Shown: one piece after another, positions 54,664 to 63,938 of the stretch | How positions within the stretch are numbered: the first letter of the stretch is position 1 | Layout: each line of letters starts with the position of its first letter | Source: Spirochaetota bacterium | GTDB taxonomy: Bacteria > Spirochaetota > UBA4802 > UB4802 | Reading direction: 5' to 3' | Length of the DNA stretch: 64,000 nucleotides | NCBI GenBank assembly: GCA_040756435.1 | Contig: JBFLZD010000005.1 | Span: 28,164 to 92,163, forward strand | Position numbers and translations under genes: made by a program | Notes under the pieces: model-generated | What the model was told of the DNA's origin: nothing | Databases searched by the model: none | The model's input: only the letters and a program-made list of their open reading frames with translations

Positions 54664-55881
54664 ATGAGTGAATGGTCAATAGCTGGTAAAGGAATATTAA
54701 CTCCGGATAAGTTCGTCAAGAAAGCAAGTATACTGGTCAGTGACGGGATAATTGATAAAATTAATGGCCATAGCAGTTTTTCCATTGAAGTTGATGGCAT
54801 CATTGTTCCTGGCCTCATAAACAGCCATGACCATTTACTGGGTACTTACCACCCTAAAGTTGGCAATGGGCCCTATGAAAACTGGCTTCCCTGGGATAAT
54901 GACCTTAAAAGTTCTCCCATATATGAAGAACGTCAGCAGATAGAAAATCGTGACCTTTATCTTTTAGGTGGCTATCGCAATCTTTTATCAGGAGTAACAA
55001 CCGTTTCAGACCATATACCTCATTTTGTCAATGAGCCATTTATTGACATACTCCCTGTTAAAGCATTGAAAAACTATGCGCTGGCTCATGCAGTTGTTTC
55101 TTTTGCATTGGCCTGGGGTGATGGCATTACACAGGAATACCAGAAAGCAGCTAAAGAACAAATACCCTTCATCACCCACTCAGGCGAAGGTTTTGACGAT
55201 GAAACTCGCCACGATATTGATACCCTGGAGCGTTTAGGGGCGCTGGGTGAATACACCGTACTTATCCACGGAATAGCGTTCAATGAACATGATATCAAGC
55301 GTATAAAAAAAGCTGGTGCATCGGTAGTATGGTGTGGAGATTCCAACATGTATATGTTCAACCGTACAGCAAATGTCAAACTTATGCTGGAACATGGCGT
55401 CAATGTATGCATAGGCACTGATTCTCCCATGTCTGGTGGCGAAAATCTTTTGTATGAAATAAAATTTGACCGTAAATTATACAAAAAGCTGTTTGGTCAG
55501 GATCTCAGTGATGAAACAATAGTAAAAATGATCACGGTGAATCCATCCTATGCTTTTAAATTGCATGACCATGGTGCAATAAAACAGGGCAATGTTGCAG
55601 ACTTTATTGTCATTTCCCGTATGGAAGATAATCCTTATTCAGCCGTTGTAAACGCTCAGCTTGAAGATATTGCACTGGTGGTTATTAATGGAAAACCAAT
55701 GTATGGCGATAGTTCCTATAAAAAACTTTTTGACCACAATAAAGTCAAATACCAGGAAATAATCCTGCGAAACAGGCACAAACTGGTTGTTGGAGATTTA
55801 CTGGGGTTACTGAGAAGAATAAGCAAAGCAGTTGGTTATAAGAAAGAGTTCCCATTTATTCCTGTTGAATTTGATATATAA
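54664..55881 (+). CDS. Metal-dependent amidohydrolase (cytosine-deaminase-like superfamily)
   Basis: 405 residues, AGGAG seven bases upstream. The composite layout of the superfamily is clear: a small N-terminal beta domain (1-55), IIVPGLINSHDHLLGTYHP with the HxH metal ligands, further histidines in FITHSGEGFDDETRHD and VLIHGIAFNE, and Asp in VCIGTDSPMSGG. The C-terminal beta part has GAIKQGNVADFIVISRME. The substrate is unclear; guanine- and chlorohydrolase-type relatives are closest. It carries the word GCGATAGTTCC at 55706-55716, coding Gly-Asp-Ser-Ser. Confidence 0.85.
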   Translation: MSEWSIAGKGILTPDKFVKKASILVSDGIIDKINGHSSFSIEVDGIIVPGLINSHDHLLGTYHPKVGNGPYENWLPWDNDLKSSPIYEERQQIENRDLYLLGGYRNLLSGVTTVSDHIPHFVNEPFIDILPVKALKNYALAHAVVSFALAWGDGITQEYQKAAKEQIPFITHSGEGFDDETRHDIDTLERLGALGEYTVLIHGIAFNEHDIKRIKKAGASVVWCGDSNMYMFNRTANVKLMLEHGVNVCIGTDSPMSGGENLLYEIKFDRKLYKKLFGQDLSDETIVKMITVNPSYAFKLHDHGAIKQGNVADFIVISRMEDNPYSAVVNAQLEDIALVVINGKPMYGDSSYKKLFDHNKVKYQEIILRNRHKLVVGDLLGLLRRISKAVGYKKEFPFIPVEFDI

Positions 55882-55898
55882 CGTGTGCGAGGATTTCT

Positions 55899-57050
55899 AT
55901 GTCAAATGGTTCACCAACTCAAGGGATTACCACACGAACCTATAAACCAGGCTCTATTGTTTATTTTGAAAATGACAAGAGTGAAAATATTTATATCCTT
56001 AAATCAGGCCTAATAATTTTGACTTCTCAAAAGCTTGAAACCGGAGAGGAAGTCAAAGAAGAAGTTAGACCGGGTGAATTTTTTGGTGTAAAATCAGCAC
56101 TGGGGCGCTACCCACGTGAAGAAACTGCACAGGTAATTAAAGAATCAGTGGTGCTGGTCTTGACACTTGCTGATTTTGAACGTCTCATTTTAAAGAATGT
56201 CAATGTGGTTTTAAAAATGCTCCGCATCTTCAGCAATCAGCTTAGAAGAATTGGACGAGCAGTACGTGAAGTATTAGGAGAAACAAGCACTATTAATCCT
56301 GAAGAGGAGCTTTTTAAAATTGGTGAATATTATTATAGAGCGGGCCGTTTTAATCAGGCACGGTACGCATATAACAAATACCTCGATTACTATCCAAACG
56401 CAAAATACTCAGATTTAGCAACCAAGCGAATACGAGAAATTGATTCTGGCCAGGCTGAATCAAATATTGCCCCTCAGCCAGTAAAACGCAAGGAAGTTGA
56501 AACTTCCACCGAGGAATTAAAAGATTTTACCCTTGACGAGGATATTGACTCAATGCCGGCAAAAGAATCAGTAGTTGATGAAATGGACGATTTTTTAGGT
56601 GAAAATAATTCTGCAAGTTCAGATTTTGATATTGCCGATGAAAGCCCCAAACACGAAGATATATCATCCATGTTTTATGAAGCTATGAGCCTCTATTCAC
56701 AATCTGAATATGAATCTGCATTACAAATTTATAAAAAAATCTTAAACCAGAAGTCATTAAAAAATGATGCGGAAAATAAAATTTTTCAGAAAGCCCACTT
56801 TGAAATAGGAAGAACATATTTTAAAATGGGGCAATACAATGAAGCCATAGAATCTTTTTCATTGTTGATGAAGAAATTCCCTCAATCTGAATTAAATGTT
56901 AATGCATTGTACCATTTAGCCATGATTTATGAAGTAAAGAAACAATTTGATAAAGCTAAATCATATTATCAGAAAGTAATATCTCTGGCAGCCAAGGAGG
57001 AAATAGGTAAACAGGCTTCACGACGATTAAAAAATCTTGAATCACGGTAA
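55899..57050 (+). CDS. cNMP-domain and TPR fusion protein
   Basis: 383 residues. A cyclic-nucleotide-binding fold (about 1-120) precedes a helix; its phosphate-binding cassette is degenerate: FFGVKSALGRYPREETAQVI lacks the FGE and the Arg-Ser/Thr-Ala of active cassettes. TPR units follow at about 138-185 (YYRAGRFNQARYAYNKYLDY) and about 255-380 (SEYESALQIYKKIL, QYNEAIESFSLLMKKF, QFDKAKSYYQKVI), separated by an acidic linker. It has no DNA-binding domain. It is nine bases before the Crp-type gene and is probably its partner. Confidence 0.85.
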   Translation: MSNGSPTQGITTRTYKPGSIVYFENDKSENIYILKSGLIILTSQKLETGEEVKEEVRPGEFFGVKSALGRYPREETAQVIKESVVLVLTLADFERLILKNVNVVLKMLRIFSNQLRRIGRAVREVLGETSTINPEEELFKIGEYYYRAGRFNQARYAYNKYLDYYPNAKYSDLATKRIREIDSGQAESNIAPQPVKRKEVETSTEELKDFTLDEDIDSMPAKESVVDEMDDFLGENNSASSDFDIADESPKHEDISSMFYEAMSLYSQSEYESALQIYKKILNQKSLKNDAENKIFQKAHFEIGRTYFKMGQYNEAIESFSLLMKKFPQSELNVNALYHLAMIYEVKKQFDKAKSYYQKVISLAAKEEIGKQASRRLKNLESR

Positions 57051-57059
57051 AGGTATGCT

Positions 57060-57704
57060 ATGTTACTTGATGAAAAGCTATTTGACAAATTTGGCGTAGA
57101 ATACGAGCCCAACGATATAATCTTCTGCGAATTTGAACCTGGCAATGACTTTTACTTTATTCAATCCGGACGTGTGGAGATTGTAAAAATCATCAACAAC
57201 CGGGAAAAAACTCTTGATATACTTGGTCCGGGTGATGTATTTGGCGAAATGGCAATACTTGAGGAAGAACCGCGTTCTGCATCGGCTATCGCAATTGATC
57301 ATGTAAAGTTACTCAGGTTTAGAAGGGAAAATTTTGATGCACTATTACAGGGTAATCCTCAGCTTGCGTATAAACTGCTGGTTATCTTTTCAAAACGAAT
57401 TTATGACGCTAAACGAAGACTTATGATTCTTTTACTTGATGACCCACAGTTGAAAGTTATGGATGTCATGAATATGTTAGCTGAACAGGACCCCCATTTA
57501 GATGTTCAGGAACCAGTTACTTTGCGTGTAACCGTCCAGGAAATTGCTAACTGGGCTGGTATGCAAATAAATGATGTACAAAAAATATTGACACATCTTA
57601 ATAAATTGGGGAAAATTGAATTATTCAATGATAGAGTAGTTGTCAGGAATATCAGGGACTTCCAGCGGCTTGTTAATTCACGCCGTAAAAGCATGTATGC
57701 ATAA
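57060..57704 (+). CDS. Crp/Fnr-family transcription regulator
   Basis: 214 residues. The cNMP domain has an intact phosphate-binding cassette, FGEMAILEEEPRSASAIA, so cAMP binding is likely. A helix links to a winged helix-turn-helix (about 145-205; VTLRVTVQEIANWAGMQIND, then VQKILTHLNKLGKIELFNDR). The recognition helix is longer-spaced than in E. coli Crp. The stop codon is immediately followed by tRNA-Arg, with no base between. With two adenylate cyclases in the window it is the likely cAMP effector. Confidence 0.88.
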   Translation: MLLDEKLFDKFGVEYEPNDIIFCEFEPGNDFYFIQSGRVEIVKIINNREKTLDILGPGDVFGEMAILEEEPRSASAIAIDHVKLLRFRRENFDALLQGNPQLAYKLLVIFSKRIYDAKRRLMILLLDDPQLKVMDVMNMLAEQDPHLDVQEPVTLRVTVQEIANWAGMQINDVQKILTHLNKLGKIELFNDRVVVRNIRDFQRLVNSRRKSMYA

Positions 57705-57778
57705 GCTCCCGTAGCTCAGGAGGATAGAGCAGTAGTTTCCTAAACTATGTGTCAGAGGTTCGAGTCCTCTCGGGAGCA
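57705..57778 (+). tRNA. tRNA-Arg, anticodon CCU
   Basis: Acceptor stem GCTCCCG (57705-57711) pairs with CGGGAGC (57771-57777), discriminator A at 57778. D-arm GCTC/GAGC, anticodon stem GTAGT/ACTAT with loop TTCCTAA and anticodon CCT (57739-57741), five-base variable loop, T-arm AGAGG/CCTCT with TTCGAGT. No CCA is encoded. It starts on the base after the upstream stop codon and ends 20 bases before a terminator, so it is probably cut from the crp transcript. Confidence 0.95.
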
Positions 57779-57798
57779 AAAATTATAACACGTACACT

Positions 57799-57823
57799 AG
57801 CGGGCTACCCCGCTGTTTTTTTT
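57799..57823 (+). terminator. Terminator after tRNA-Arg
   Basis: AGCGGG (57799-57804) and CCCGCT (57809-57814) with loop CTAC are followed by G and eight T. It ends the cNMP-TPR / crp / tRNA transcript just before prfA. Confidence 0.85.
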
Positions 57824-57839
57824 AAAAGAGGCATTGACT

Positions 57840-58910
57840 ATGGAAGAACGTTTGCAACAAATTATTAATCGTTACAACGAAATTGAACAAGCTATGGCTG
57901 ACCCAAAAACCGTCAGTGATCAAAGTTTATTCAAATCACTGACAAAAGAACATGCTAAGCTTACACCAGTAGTTCAAAAATATAATGAATATATACGAAT
58001 AAAAAAAGAAATTGATGATACTAAGACTGCCTTAAAGTCAGAAAAAGACCAGGAAATGATATCTTTACTTGAGGAGGAAATCCCTAAACTTGAATCTAAA
58101 CTTCATGAAATTGAAGAGCAAATTACTCAAATGCTGTTACCCCAGGACCCTCATGAAGGCAAAGATATTATTGTTGAAATTAGGGCTGGCACAGGCGGCG
58201 ATGAAGCTTCATTGTTTGTAGCGGATCTCTATAGAATGTATATCCGGTATGCTGACCTTAAAGGGTGGAAGGTTGAACCCATAGACGCCAATCAGACAGA
58301 ATTAGGTGGATTTAAAGAAGTCATTTTTTCCATTAGTGGAGCAGAGGCATATAGCTGTTTAAAATTTGAATCTGGTGTTCACAGGGTTCAGCGAATACCT
58401 GTTACTGAATCCGGTGGCAGAATTCACACATCTGCTGTTACCGTAGCAGTTCTTCCCGAAGTGGAGGAAAGCGAAGTTGATATCAATCCCGATGATATAC
58501 GAATTGATGTTTACCGTTCCTCCGGCCATGGTGGCCAATCAGTCAATACAACAGATTCTGCTGTCCGTATAACCCATATCCCAACTGGTATTGTAGTAAC
58601 ATGCCAGGATGAGAAATCCCAACATAAAAACCGTGCTAAAGCTTTGAGGGTCTTGCGTGCCAGGCTTTTTGAAAAGATGGAACGGGAACGAATGGAAAAA
58701 GAAATAGCATTGAGACGATCTCAAATAGGAAGTGGTGACCGCAGTGAGCGCATCCGAACCTATAACTTTCCTCAATCACGGGTCACTGATCATAGAATAA
58801 ATCTTACCATCTATGACTTGGAATCTGTGCTTGATGGTGAACTTGATAAAATTATTATCCCATTGCGGGAAAATGAAATGGAGAAATTACTGAAAGCTTC
58901 TCATGTCTGA
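57840..58910 (+). CDS. prfA: Peptide chain release factor 1
   Basis: 356 residues from ATG 57840 (AGAGGC upstream; a TTG at 57834 is weaker). Class features: [15 protein letters not shown] with the PVT discriminator of RF1 (reads UAA/UAG, not SPF of RF2), and [20 protein letters not shown] with the GGQ catalytic loop. It ends peptides at stop codons. It overlaps prmC, its modifying enzyme, by eight bases. Confidence 0.97.
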   Translation: MEERLQQIINRYNEIEQAMADPKTVSDQSLFKSLTKEHAKLTPVVQKYNEYIRIKKEIDDTKTALKSEKDQEMISLLEEEIPKLESKLHEIEEQITQMLLPQDPHEGKDIIVEIRAGTGGDEASLFVADLYRMYIRYADLKGWKVEPIDANQTELGGFKEVIFSISGAEAYSCLKFESGVHRVQRIPVTESGGRIHTSAVTVAVLPEVEESEVDINPDDIRIDVYRSSGHGGQSVNTTDSAVRITHIPTGIVVTCQDEKSQHKNRAKALRVLRARLFEKMERERMEKEIALRRSQIGSGDRSERIRTYNFPQSRVTDHRINLTIYDLESVLDGELDKIIIPLRENEMEKLLKASHV

Positions 58911-59778
58911 TGTCTTTAATAACTATTCTACCATCCACATTATAACTGATGCCTCAAGACTTCTTGAATCCATTTCAGCAACACCAGTATTAGATGCTGA
59001 AATTCTTATGGCACATGCATTGGGTATTGACCGCCATAAACTAGTTATATACCATAATACTTTAATTGATAAAAAAACTTTAACAAAGTTTAAACGGCTC
59101 CTTTCACGCAGATTAAAAAGTGAACCCATTGCCTATATTGTAGGTTACAAGGAATTTTACTCATTGCCATTGAACGTTAACAGGCATGTCCTTATACCAC
59201 GCCCTGAAACTGAACTTCTGGTTGATTGTGCAATTTATCATGCCAGACAATATGCAACCATTTTGGATATCGGAACCGGAAGCGGAGCAATAGCTATTGC
59301 CATTAAATATAACAGGCCCGACTGCTCCGTATGGGCTACAGATATTTCAAAAGATGCTCTTAAAGTAGCTAAACATAATGCTGTCACAATACTTGGTAAG
59401 AATAAAATTAATTTTTTACAAAGTGATCTGTTTGACTCAATACCAGCAATGACATTTGATGTAATTGTTAGCAATCCACCATATATCAACCCTGATATAT
59501 ATACTCAACTGCAAAAGGATGTCCATTACGAACCAAAGGAAGCCTTGCTTGCACCTGATAATGGATTTGGCATTATTAAATCACTCATTGAAAAAGCAAA
59601 TAATTATCTTTCTGATAATGGCATTCTTATTATAGAAATAGGAGATGATCAATTATCAAAAATACAAAATTTTGCCCCATTGTTTAACTTTTCACTTTCA
59701 ATACTTAAAGATTATTCAGGATTACCTCGCATCGCTATTTTGAAAAAAGAAAAAATATCAACATATAAGAAATTATAA
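58903..59778 (+). CDS. prmC: Release factor glutamine methyltransferase
   Basis: 291 residues. SAM-binding [16 protein letters not shown] and substrate loop [10 protein letters not shown] define PrmC/HemK. An N-terminal helical domain (about 1-90) with [13 protein letters not shown] is the factor-binding part. It methylates the glutamine of the GGQ motif in RF1 and RF2. It starts eight bases inside prfA, the usual arrangement. Confidence 0.96.
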   Translation: MSDVFNNYSTIHIITDASRLLESISATPVLDAEILMAHALGIDRHKLVIYHNTLIDKKTLTKFKRLLSRRLKSEPIAYIVGYKEFYSLPLNVNRHVLIPRPETELLVDCAIYHARQYATILDIGTGSGAIAIAIKYNRPDCSVWATDISKDALKVAKHNAVTILGKNKINFLQSDLFDSIPAMTFDVIVSNPPYINPDIYTQLQKDVHYEPKEALLAPDNGFGIIKSLIEKANNYLSDNGILIIEIGDDQLSKIQNFAPLFNFSLSILKDYSGLPRIAILKKEKISTYKKL

Positions 59779-59900
59779 TAAATTTATAACAATTTTATTC
59801 GATATTACTAATAACTGAATAATGGTATAAGCACCCTGACATTGACATTTGAATATTCTAGTCCAAACGAGCATTCCAGAAAAAAGGGGAAGCACACTGC

Positions 59901-60809
59901 ATGATTAATAGCAGAGAGGAGTTGTTCCATGATAGCAATGTACCAGATTTTGTGGAATCATACAGGATACATGTTATCAGTAAGCGCGATAAATGGTATA
60001 GCTTTTCAAATATAACATGGGATCCTCACAGTAGGGAAATGGGGATTTATTCACTAATCAACTTCTTTGACGTTTTTGTGACAGGCAGCCAGTGTATACA
60101 AAATACCGTACCAAAAAAATCCTTTGGTACCCCGCGGTGCAAATATACTATTATCCAACCTTTACGAGAAAGCAAGCTTGTTTATAAAGATCCCAATCTT
60201 AGTGCCAGCATATCTTTATTTGATCACTTCCCCTATTATGAATTACTGCATAATAAAAAACCATCCACAGAAAGTTTTGAAAATATGATCGCCAGCTACT
60301 TTACCCGTTGCAAAGCAAAAGTATCTGTTGAGGTACATGCCAAATCAAAAATTATCAAAAAAAATTTTGATTGTATTGGATTTAAGGAACATACATGGGG
60401 TTTATACCCATATACCCTGATTAATTGTGACAGCAGAGTTATTGTCCATTTCCGTGACCAGACTATTGCATTCCGATACATTGAATATAATGGGGTGAGC
60501 TATTCTTATGGCTGTATCTCCCGAAAAAATGGTAATCTGGCACTTGTACTGGTTGAACTTGAATATTTATCAATAAAAAATGCACAGCTGGAATCATCTG
60601 AATTTACCTATAAAGATGCTCAGGATGATATTGATTTAATTGTTTCAAAGCCAATTAAAACTCAGGTAATAGATGTTCCAAAAAAGGCTAAAAAATCTCA
60701 CATTCATGTAGTAAGTTTTTCAGATTTTACCGTCATAGGCACCAATAAAAAAGGATATGGGATAGAAGAACATTATATTTCTTATGACCGCTTAAAAAAT
60801 ACTCTATAA
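59901..60809 (+). CDS. CrtC/AttH-like lipocalin-fold protein (tentative)
   Basis: 302 residues, no signal peptide. Strand-rich throughout. YSFSNITWDPHSREMGIYSL near the start and GFKEHTWGLYPYTLINCDSR near 180 resemble the two-lobed AttH/CrtC (hydroxyneurosporene synthase-like) fold, where a DHxWG-type motif recurs. Here the motif reads EHTWG. The start is GGGGAAGC-preceded. It lies two to eight bases before the membrane-protein gene, so the two form an operon. Function unknown; the fold call is moderate. Confidence 0.6.
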   Translation: MINSREELFHDSNVPDFVESYRIHVISKRDKWYSFSNITWDPHSREMGIYSLINFFDVFVTGSQCIQNTVPKKSFGTPRCKYTIIQPLRESKLVYKDPNLSASISLFDHFPYYELLHNKKPSTESFENMIASYFTRCKAKVSVEVHAKSKIIKKNFDCIGFKEHTWGLYPYTLINCDSRVIVHFRDQTIAFRYIEYNGVSYSYGCISRKNGNLALVLVELEYLSIKNAQLESSEFTYKDAQDDIDLIVSKPIKTQVIDVPKKAKKSHIHVVSFSDFTVIGTNKKGYGIEEHYISYDRLKNTL

Positions 60810-60817
60810 TATTGTAT

Positions 60818-62137
60818 ATGATAATAACATCCGAACAACTCAAGCGCATGGGACTTTTTATAATACTTTTAGTCATTCTATTAGTATATAATTTATATTC
60901 AAAATTATATTTTAACTGGTATGGTATTGATATTATTGTCAGGTCATACTCTTTTTTGTTTTCTTTTTTATGTATATTCAATTATACACAAATAGATTTT
61001 AAACGTTACACTCCTTTATACAGGAACCGTTTCCCAAAGTTTGCAAACCTCATTATGTTTTTAGAATCAAGGGTTATGCCTTTTTTACTTATATATTTCA
61101 TTGCAACCCTTCATACATTAATAGACAATATCAATAACAGTAGCTGGCCATATACTGCTTACATTGGGATATTAGATGGACGCTATACCAATATTATTTT
61201 TTATTCATTAATTCTTTTTGGTGTACTTCGATATAAGATAAAACCTACTATTGCAATACCATTATTTATTGGGGGATCTATAGCGTTTTATTTTGTGGAT
61301 AAAATAATTTATACCAACATCATAGCAGGTACTGGTATAGTATTTGTTAAACTTTTAAAGCTATCTGTACTTACAGGGGTATTGTTGTTTGAATACTTTC
61401 ATTTACATTTCCCTCAACTCATTTTAATTGCTATAGCAACCGCGGGCATACTTTTTTCAGGAACTATCGGGACCTATATTTTTTTGTATTCTACTGTTAA
61501 ACATGAATCCATTAAAAAAGAAATACAATTCAAACTGCTTCGCTACGGAATACCATTTAGGATTAATGAACTTAAACAATATGTTCTGACAAAACGCCAG
61601 TATAAAGATTATCAGTTGTTTATCATGTATTCTCAAGCATTGGATTTACCTGTTCATTTTACTGATGAAGAGTGGATCAAGCTCCTATTTTCTGAACATA
61701 TACAGATGGCAGATGAAGTTGCTTCAATACTAGTAAAGAAAAGCATTATCATACCATTTAATTCAATTATTGATTACGCATATACTATATCATTCAAACA
61801 CGATGAACAATTACAATCCGCTGGCCACCTGGCGCGTCTGGCTGCACGATTTGCTGATGGTAATGAAAAAACAATTATACTGACGTTTGAGAAAGGAAAT
61901 GTTTCATTAAAAATCTGGATAATGAGTGTAATGGGATTTCACAAAAAAATTATATATCTGCCTGTTTTACTGCCCTACTGTGCCGACACAAATACAACAT
62001 TAGCTACCACTGCTTATAGTACACTGGTACAGATAACAGGTAAAAATCCTTCTGCCGAGTACAACCTGCCAACTAATGACCCACAGGTTTTAAAAGCTTT
62101 TAAAGATTTTTATTTTCAAAGAGGCAATATGAAATAA
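60818..62137 (+). CDS. Membrane protein with N-terminal multispan domain and helical C-terminal half
   Basis: 439 residues from ATG 60818 (TTG at 60812 is an alternative; no clear SD, so translation may be coupled to the gene ending at 60809). About six membrane segments lie in residues 10-225, including SYSFLFSFLCIFNYTQ and LPFLLIYFIATLHTL-like MPFLLIYFIATLHTL. From about 235 the chain is cytoplasmic and helical, with HLARLAARFADGNEKT and YSTLVQITGKNP like HEAT/ARM repeats. No catalytic motif. Its end overlaps nth by 38 bases on the other strand. Confidence 0.75.
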   Translation: MIITSEQLKRMGLFIILLVILLVYNLYSKLYFNWYGIDIIVRSYSFLFSFLCIFNYTQIDFKRYTPLYRNRFPKFANLIMFLESRVMPFLLIYFIATLHTLIDNINNSSWPYTAYIGILDGRYTNIIFYSLILFGVLRYKIKPTIAIPLFIGGSIAFYFVDKIIYTNIIAGTGIVFVKLLKLSVLTGVLLFEYFHLHFPQLILIAIATAGILFSGTIGTYIFLYSTVKHESIKKEIQFKLLRYGIPFRINELKQYVLTKRQYKDYQLFIMYSQALDLPVHFTDEEWIKLLFSEHIQMADEVASILVKKSIIIPFNSIIDYAYTISFKHDEQLQSAGHLARLAARFADGNEKTIILTFEKGNVSLKIWIMSVMGFHKKIIYLPVLLPYCADTNTTLATTAYSTLVQITGKNPSAEYNLPTNDPQVLKAFKDFYFQRGNMK

Positions 62138-62732
62138 TGGGGCATCTGCTGCATTCAGGATTTCGTGCATAGCATATTGTCCTTCCATGATAGATGAATA
62201 GCAAATGTGCTGTAATCCAATCTGATTGCATGATACTTTCCATCAGCGCCATTTCAATAGCAATGGGTTTTGTGCTATCTGCATACCCTATTCTACCAGC
62301 AACACGAGCCACATGGGTATCAACGGGTATTGCAGGAATCCCAAAGCCAAAGGCCAATATCACATTGGCGGATTTTCTTCCCACGCCCGGCAGGCGCATT
62401 AATGCCTCTCGTGTGTCAGGTACAACTCCATTAAATTCATGTACGATAGTTCTTGATAATGCCACAATATGTTTTGCCTTATTGTGATAGAAACCTGTTG
62501 ATTTTATAATTTCCTCAACATCCCCGATGTCAGCCTGTGCCAGTGAATTAAAATCAGGATATTTTTTAAACAGCAAGGGAGTTACCCTGTTTACCTGATT
62601 ATCAGTTGTCTGAGCAGACAACACCACTGCAATACACAACTGGTATAGATTGGTAAAGCGCAATGGTGCAGAAACCTGATACTGCTTCTTCAAACGATTA
62701 ATGATTTTTTTTGAGGTTGCTTTATCTATCAT
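62100..62732 (-). CDS. nth: Endonuclease III
   Basis: 210 residues. The helix-hairpin-helix LPGVGRKSANVI holds catalytic Lys120; Asp138 is in IPVDTHVARV. Four cysteines (187, 194, 197, 203) in CYARNPECSRCPIISYC bind the 4Fe-4S cluster. These positions match E. coli Nth numbering exactly. It removes oxidised pyrimidines from DNA. It overlaps the TPR lipoprotein gene by 11 bases at its start. Confidence 0.97.
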   Translation of the reverse strand: MIDKATSKKIINRLKKQYQVSAPLRFTNLYQLCIAVVLSAQTTDNQVNRVTPLLFKKYPDFNSLAQADIGDVEEIIKSTGFYHNKAKHIVALSRTIVHEFNGVVPDTREALMRLPGVGRKSANVILAFGFGIPAIPVDTHVARVAGRIGYADSTKPIAIEMALMESIMQSDWITAHLLFIYHGRTICYARNPECSRCPIISYCLFENKNL

Positions 62733-63252
62733 GAACTATCGCCATAAGAAGTGATTGAGCTTCTTTTTGCCTGGACTCTAATACATGGATATCAGCAATA
62801 TCATCATTAGTAAAATAATATCCACAGATCAGTGGTTCATCATATTCCATGTACAAAATAGCTTCCAGATCCTGTTTTGCCTTTGCATGTGCACCCTGGC
62901 TCAGGAAAAGCTTTGCCCTGAAATAATATGCTTCAAAGTGATGGGGATTTTTTTCGATAGCCTGTGTAAGATAGTCCATAGCTTTGTTACTTTCATTCAT
63001 AAAATAATATGATAGTCCTGCTCCAAACAGGATATCATAATCAATGTAGTTTTTCTGTATAAGCCGTGTAAAATCAAGTGCAGCCCATTCATATCGGCGC
63101 TTATATACATTTTCCCAGGCATTGATAATTGTCTGATTTATATATGGGTCATTAAACCGCCAGAGCTTTTTATGTGTACCGTGTTGCACGGATGAGCAAT
63201 AGAAAAGCAGGATACCTGTCATGAATAGTATCAATGGTATATATTTTTTCAT
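62722..63252 (-). CDS. TPR lipoprotein
   Basis: 176 residues. Lipobox FYC (Cys19) after a hydrophobic stretch. Two to three TPR units, clearest in SNKAMDYLTQAIEKNPHHFE and AHAKAKQDLEAILYMEYDE. Probably an outer-membrane-anchored scaffold. It starts inside the last codons of rdgB (four-base overlap) and overlaps nth, so the three genes are translated in sequence. Function unknown. Confidence 0.8.
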   Translation of the reverse strand: MKKYIPLILFMTGILLFYCSSVQHGTHKKLWRFNDPYINQTIINAWENVYKRRYEWAALDFTRLIQKNYIDYDILFGAGLSYYFMNESNKAMDYLTQAIEKNPHHFEAYYFRAKLFLSQGAHAKAKQDLEAILYMEYDEPLICGYYFTNDDIADIHVLESRQKEAQSLLMAIVHDR

Positions 63253-63848
63253 ATTGTTTTTTCACCTACAATATTTTCTAACAGGTGTTTAACCTTTTGC
63301 AAAGCTCGTGCTCTATGGCTAATTGTATTCTTTATATTCAGAGGTAACTGTGCCATAGTCTTTCCCAATTCTGGAATATAGAAAACAGGATCATACCCAA
63401 AACCATTTTCACCTGCTGGTTCTTTTGCAATAACACCTTCACAGACACCTTCTTCTATATATTCTCTGCCATCGGGAAAGACCAGAGCCATAACACATAC
63501 AAAGCGTGCCTGGCGCCTGTCATCGGGCACATCACGCATTTTTTGTAATAAAAGCATGTACCTCTCTTCATCTGTTGTAAGATTACCAAATCTTGCTGAA
63601 TACACTCCGGGCTCACCATTCAAAGCATCAACTACAAGCCCTGAATCATCTGCAAGAGCAGGCAAACCGGTAACATGACATACATGCCGCGCCTTGATTA
63701 ATGCATTATCTGTAAAAGTTGAGCCAGTTTCTTCTATTTCACCAATTTCGGGATACTTTTCAAGTGAAGTAAATACTACTGAAGAAAGACTAAAAGAAAG
63801 TATTTCTTTCATTTTTCCTTTATTACGCGTTGCAACTACTATCTCCAT
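63249..63848 (-). CDS. rdgB: XTP/dITP diphosphatase
   Basis: 199 residues from ATG 63848; AGGAG is 11 bases upstream, and a frame reaching 63875 would include that SD inside the protein. Family features: VVATRNKGKMKEI at the N-terminus, LADDSGLVVDALNGEPGVYS with acidic ligands, and GENGFGYDPVFYIPE near the end, then SHRARALQK. It removes deaminated purine nucleotides (ITP, XTP). It leads the rdgB / lipoprotein / nth operon, so two DNA-quality genes are co-expressed. Confidence 0.95.
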   Translation of the reverse strand: MEIVVATRNKGKMKEILSFSLSSVVFTSLEKYPEIGEIEETGSTFTDNALIKARHVCHVTGLPALADDSGLVVDALNGEPGVYSARFGNLTTDEERYMLLLQKMRDVPDDRRQARFVCVMALVFPDGREYIEEGVCEGVIAKEPAGENGFGYDPVFYIPELGKTMAQLPLNIKNTISHRARALQKVKHLLENIVGEKTI

Positions 63849-63938
63849 ATTTTTTAATACTCCTATAAGAACCATTAAGTGATTGTGTTCCTTACATGAA
63901 ATTTTTAATTATCCATTAAATGTTATAATAAAATAAGT

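Noticed and set aside
62100..62137. Annotation error where nth overlaps the membrane-protein gene
   Set aside because: Both reading frames are well supported at their ends (nth ends after its Fe-S cysteines, the other has a continuous frame). A 38-base tail-to-tail overlap is accepted.
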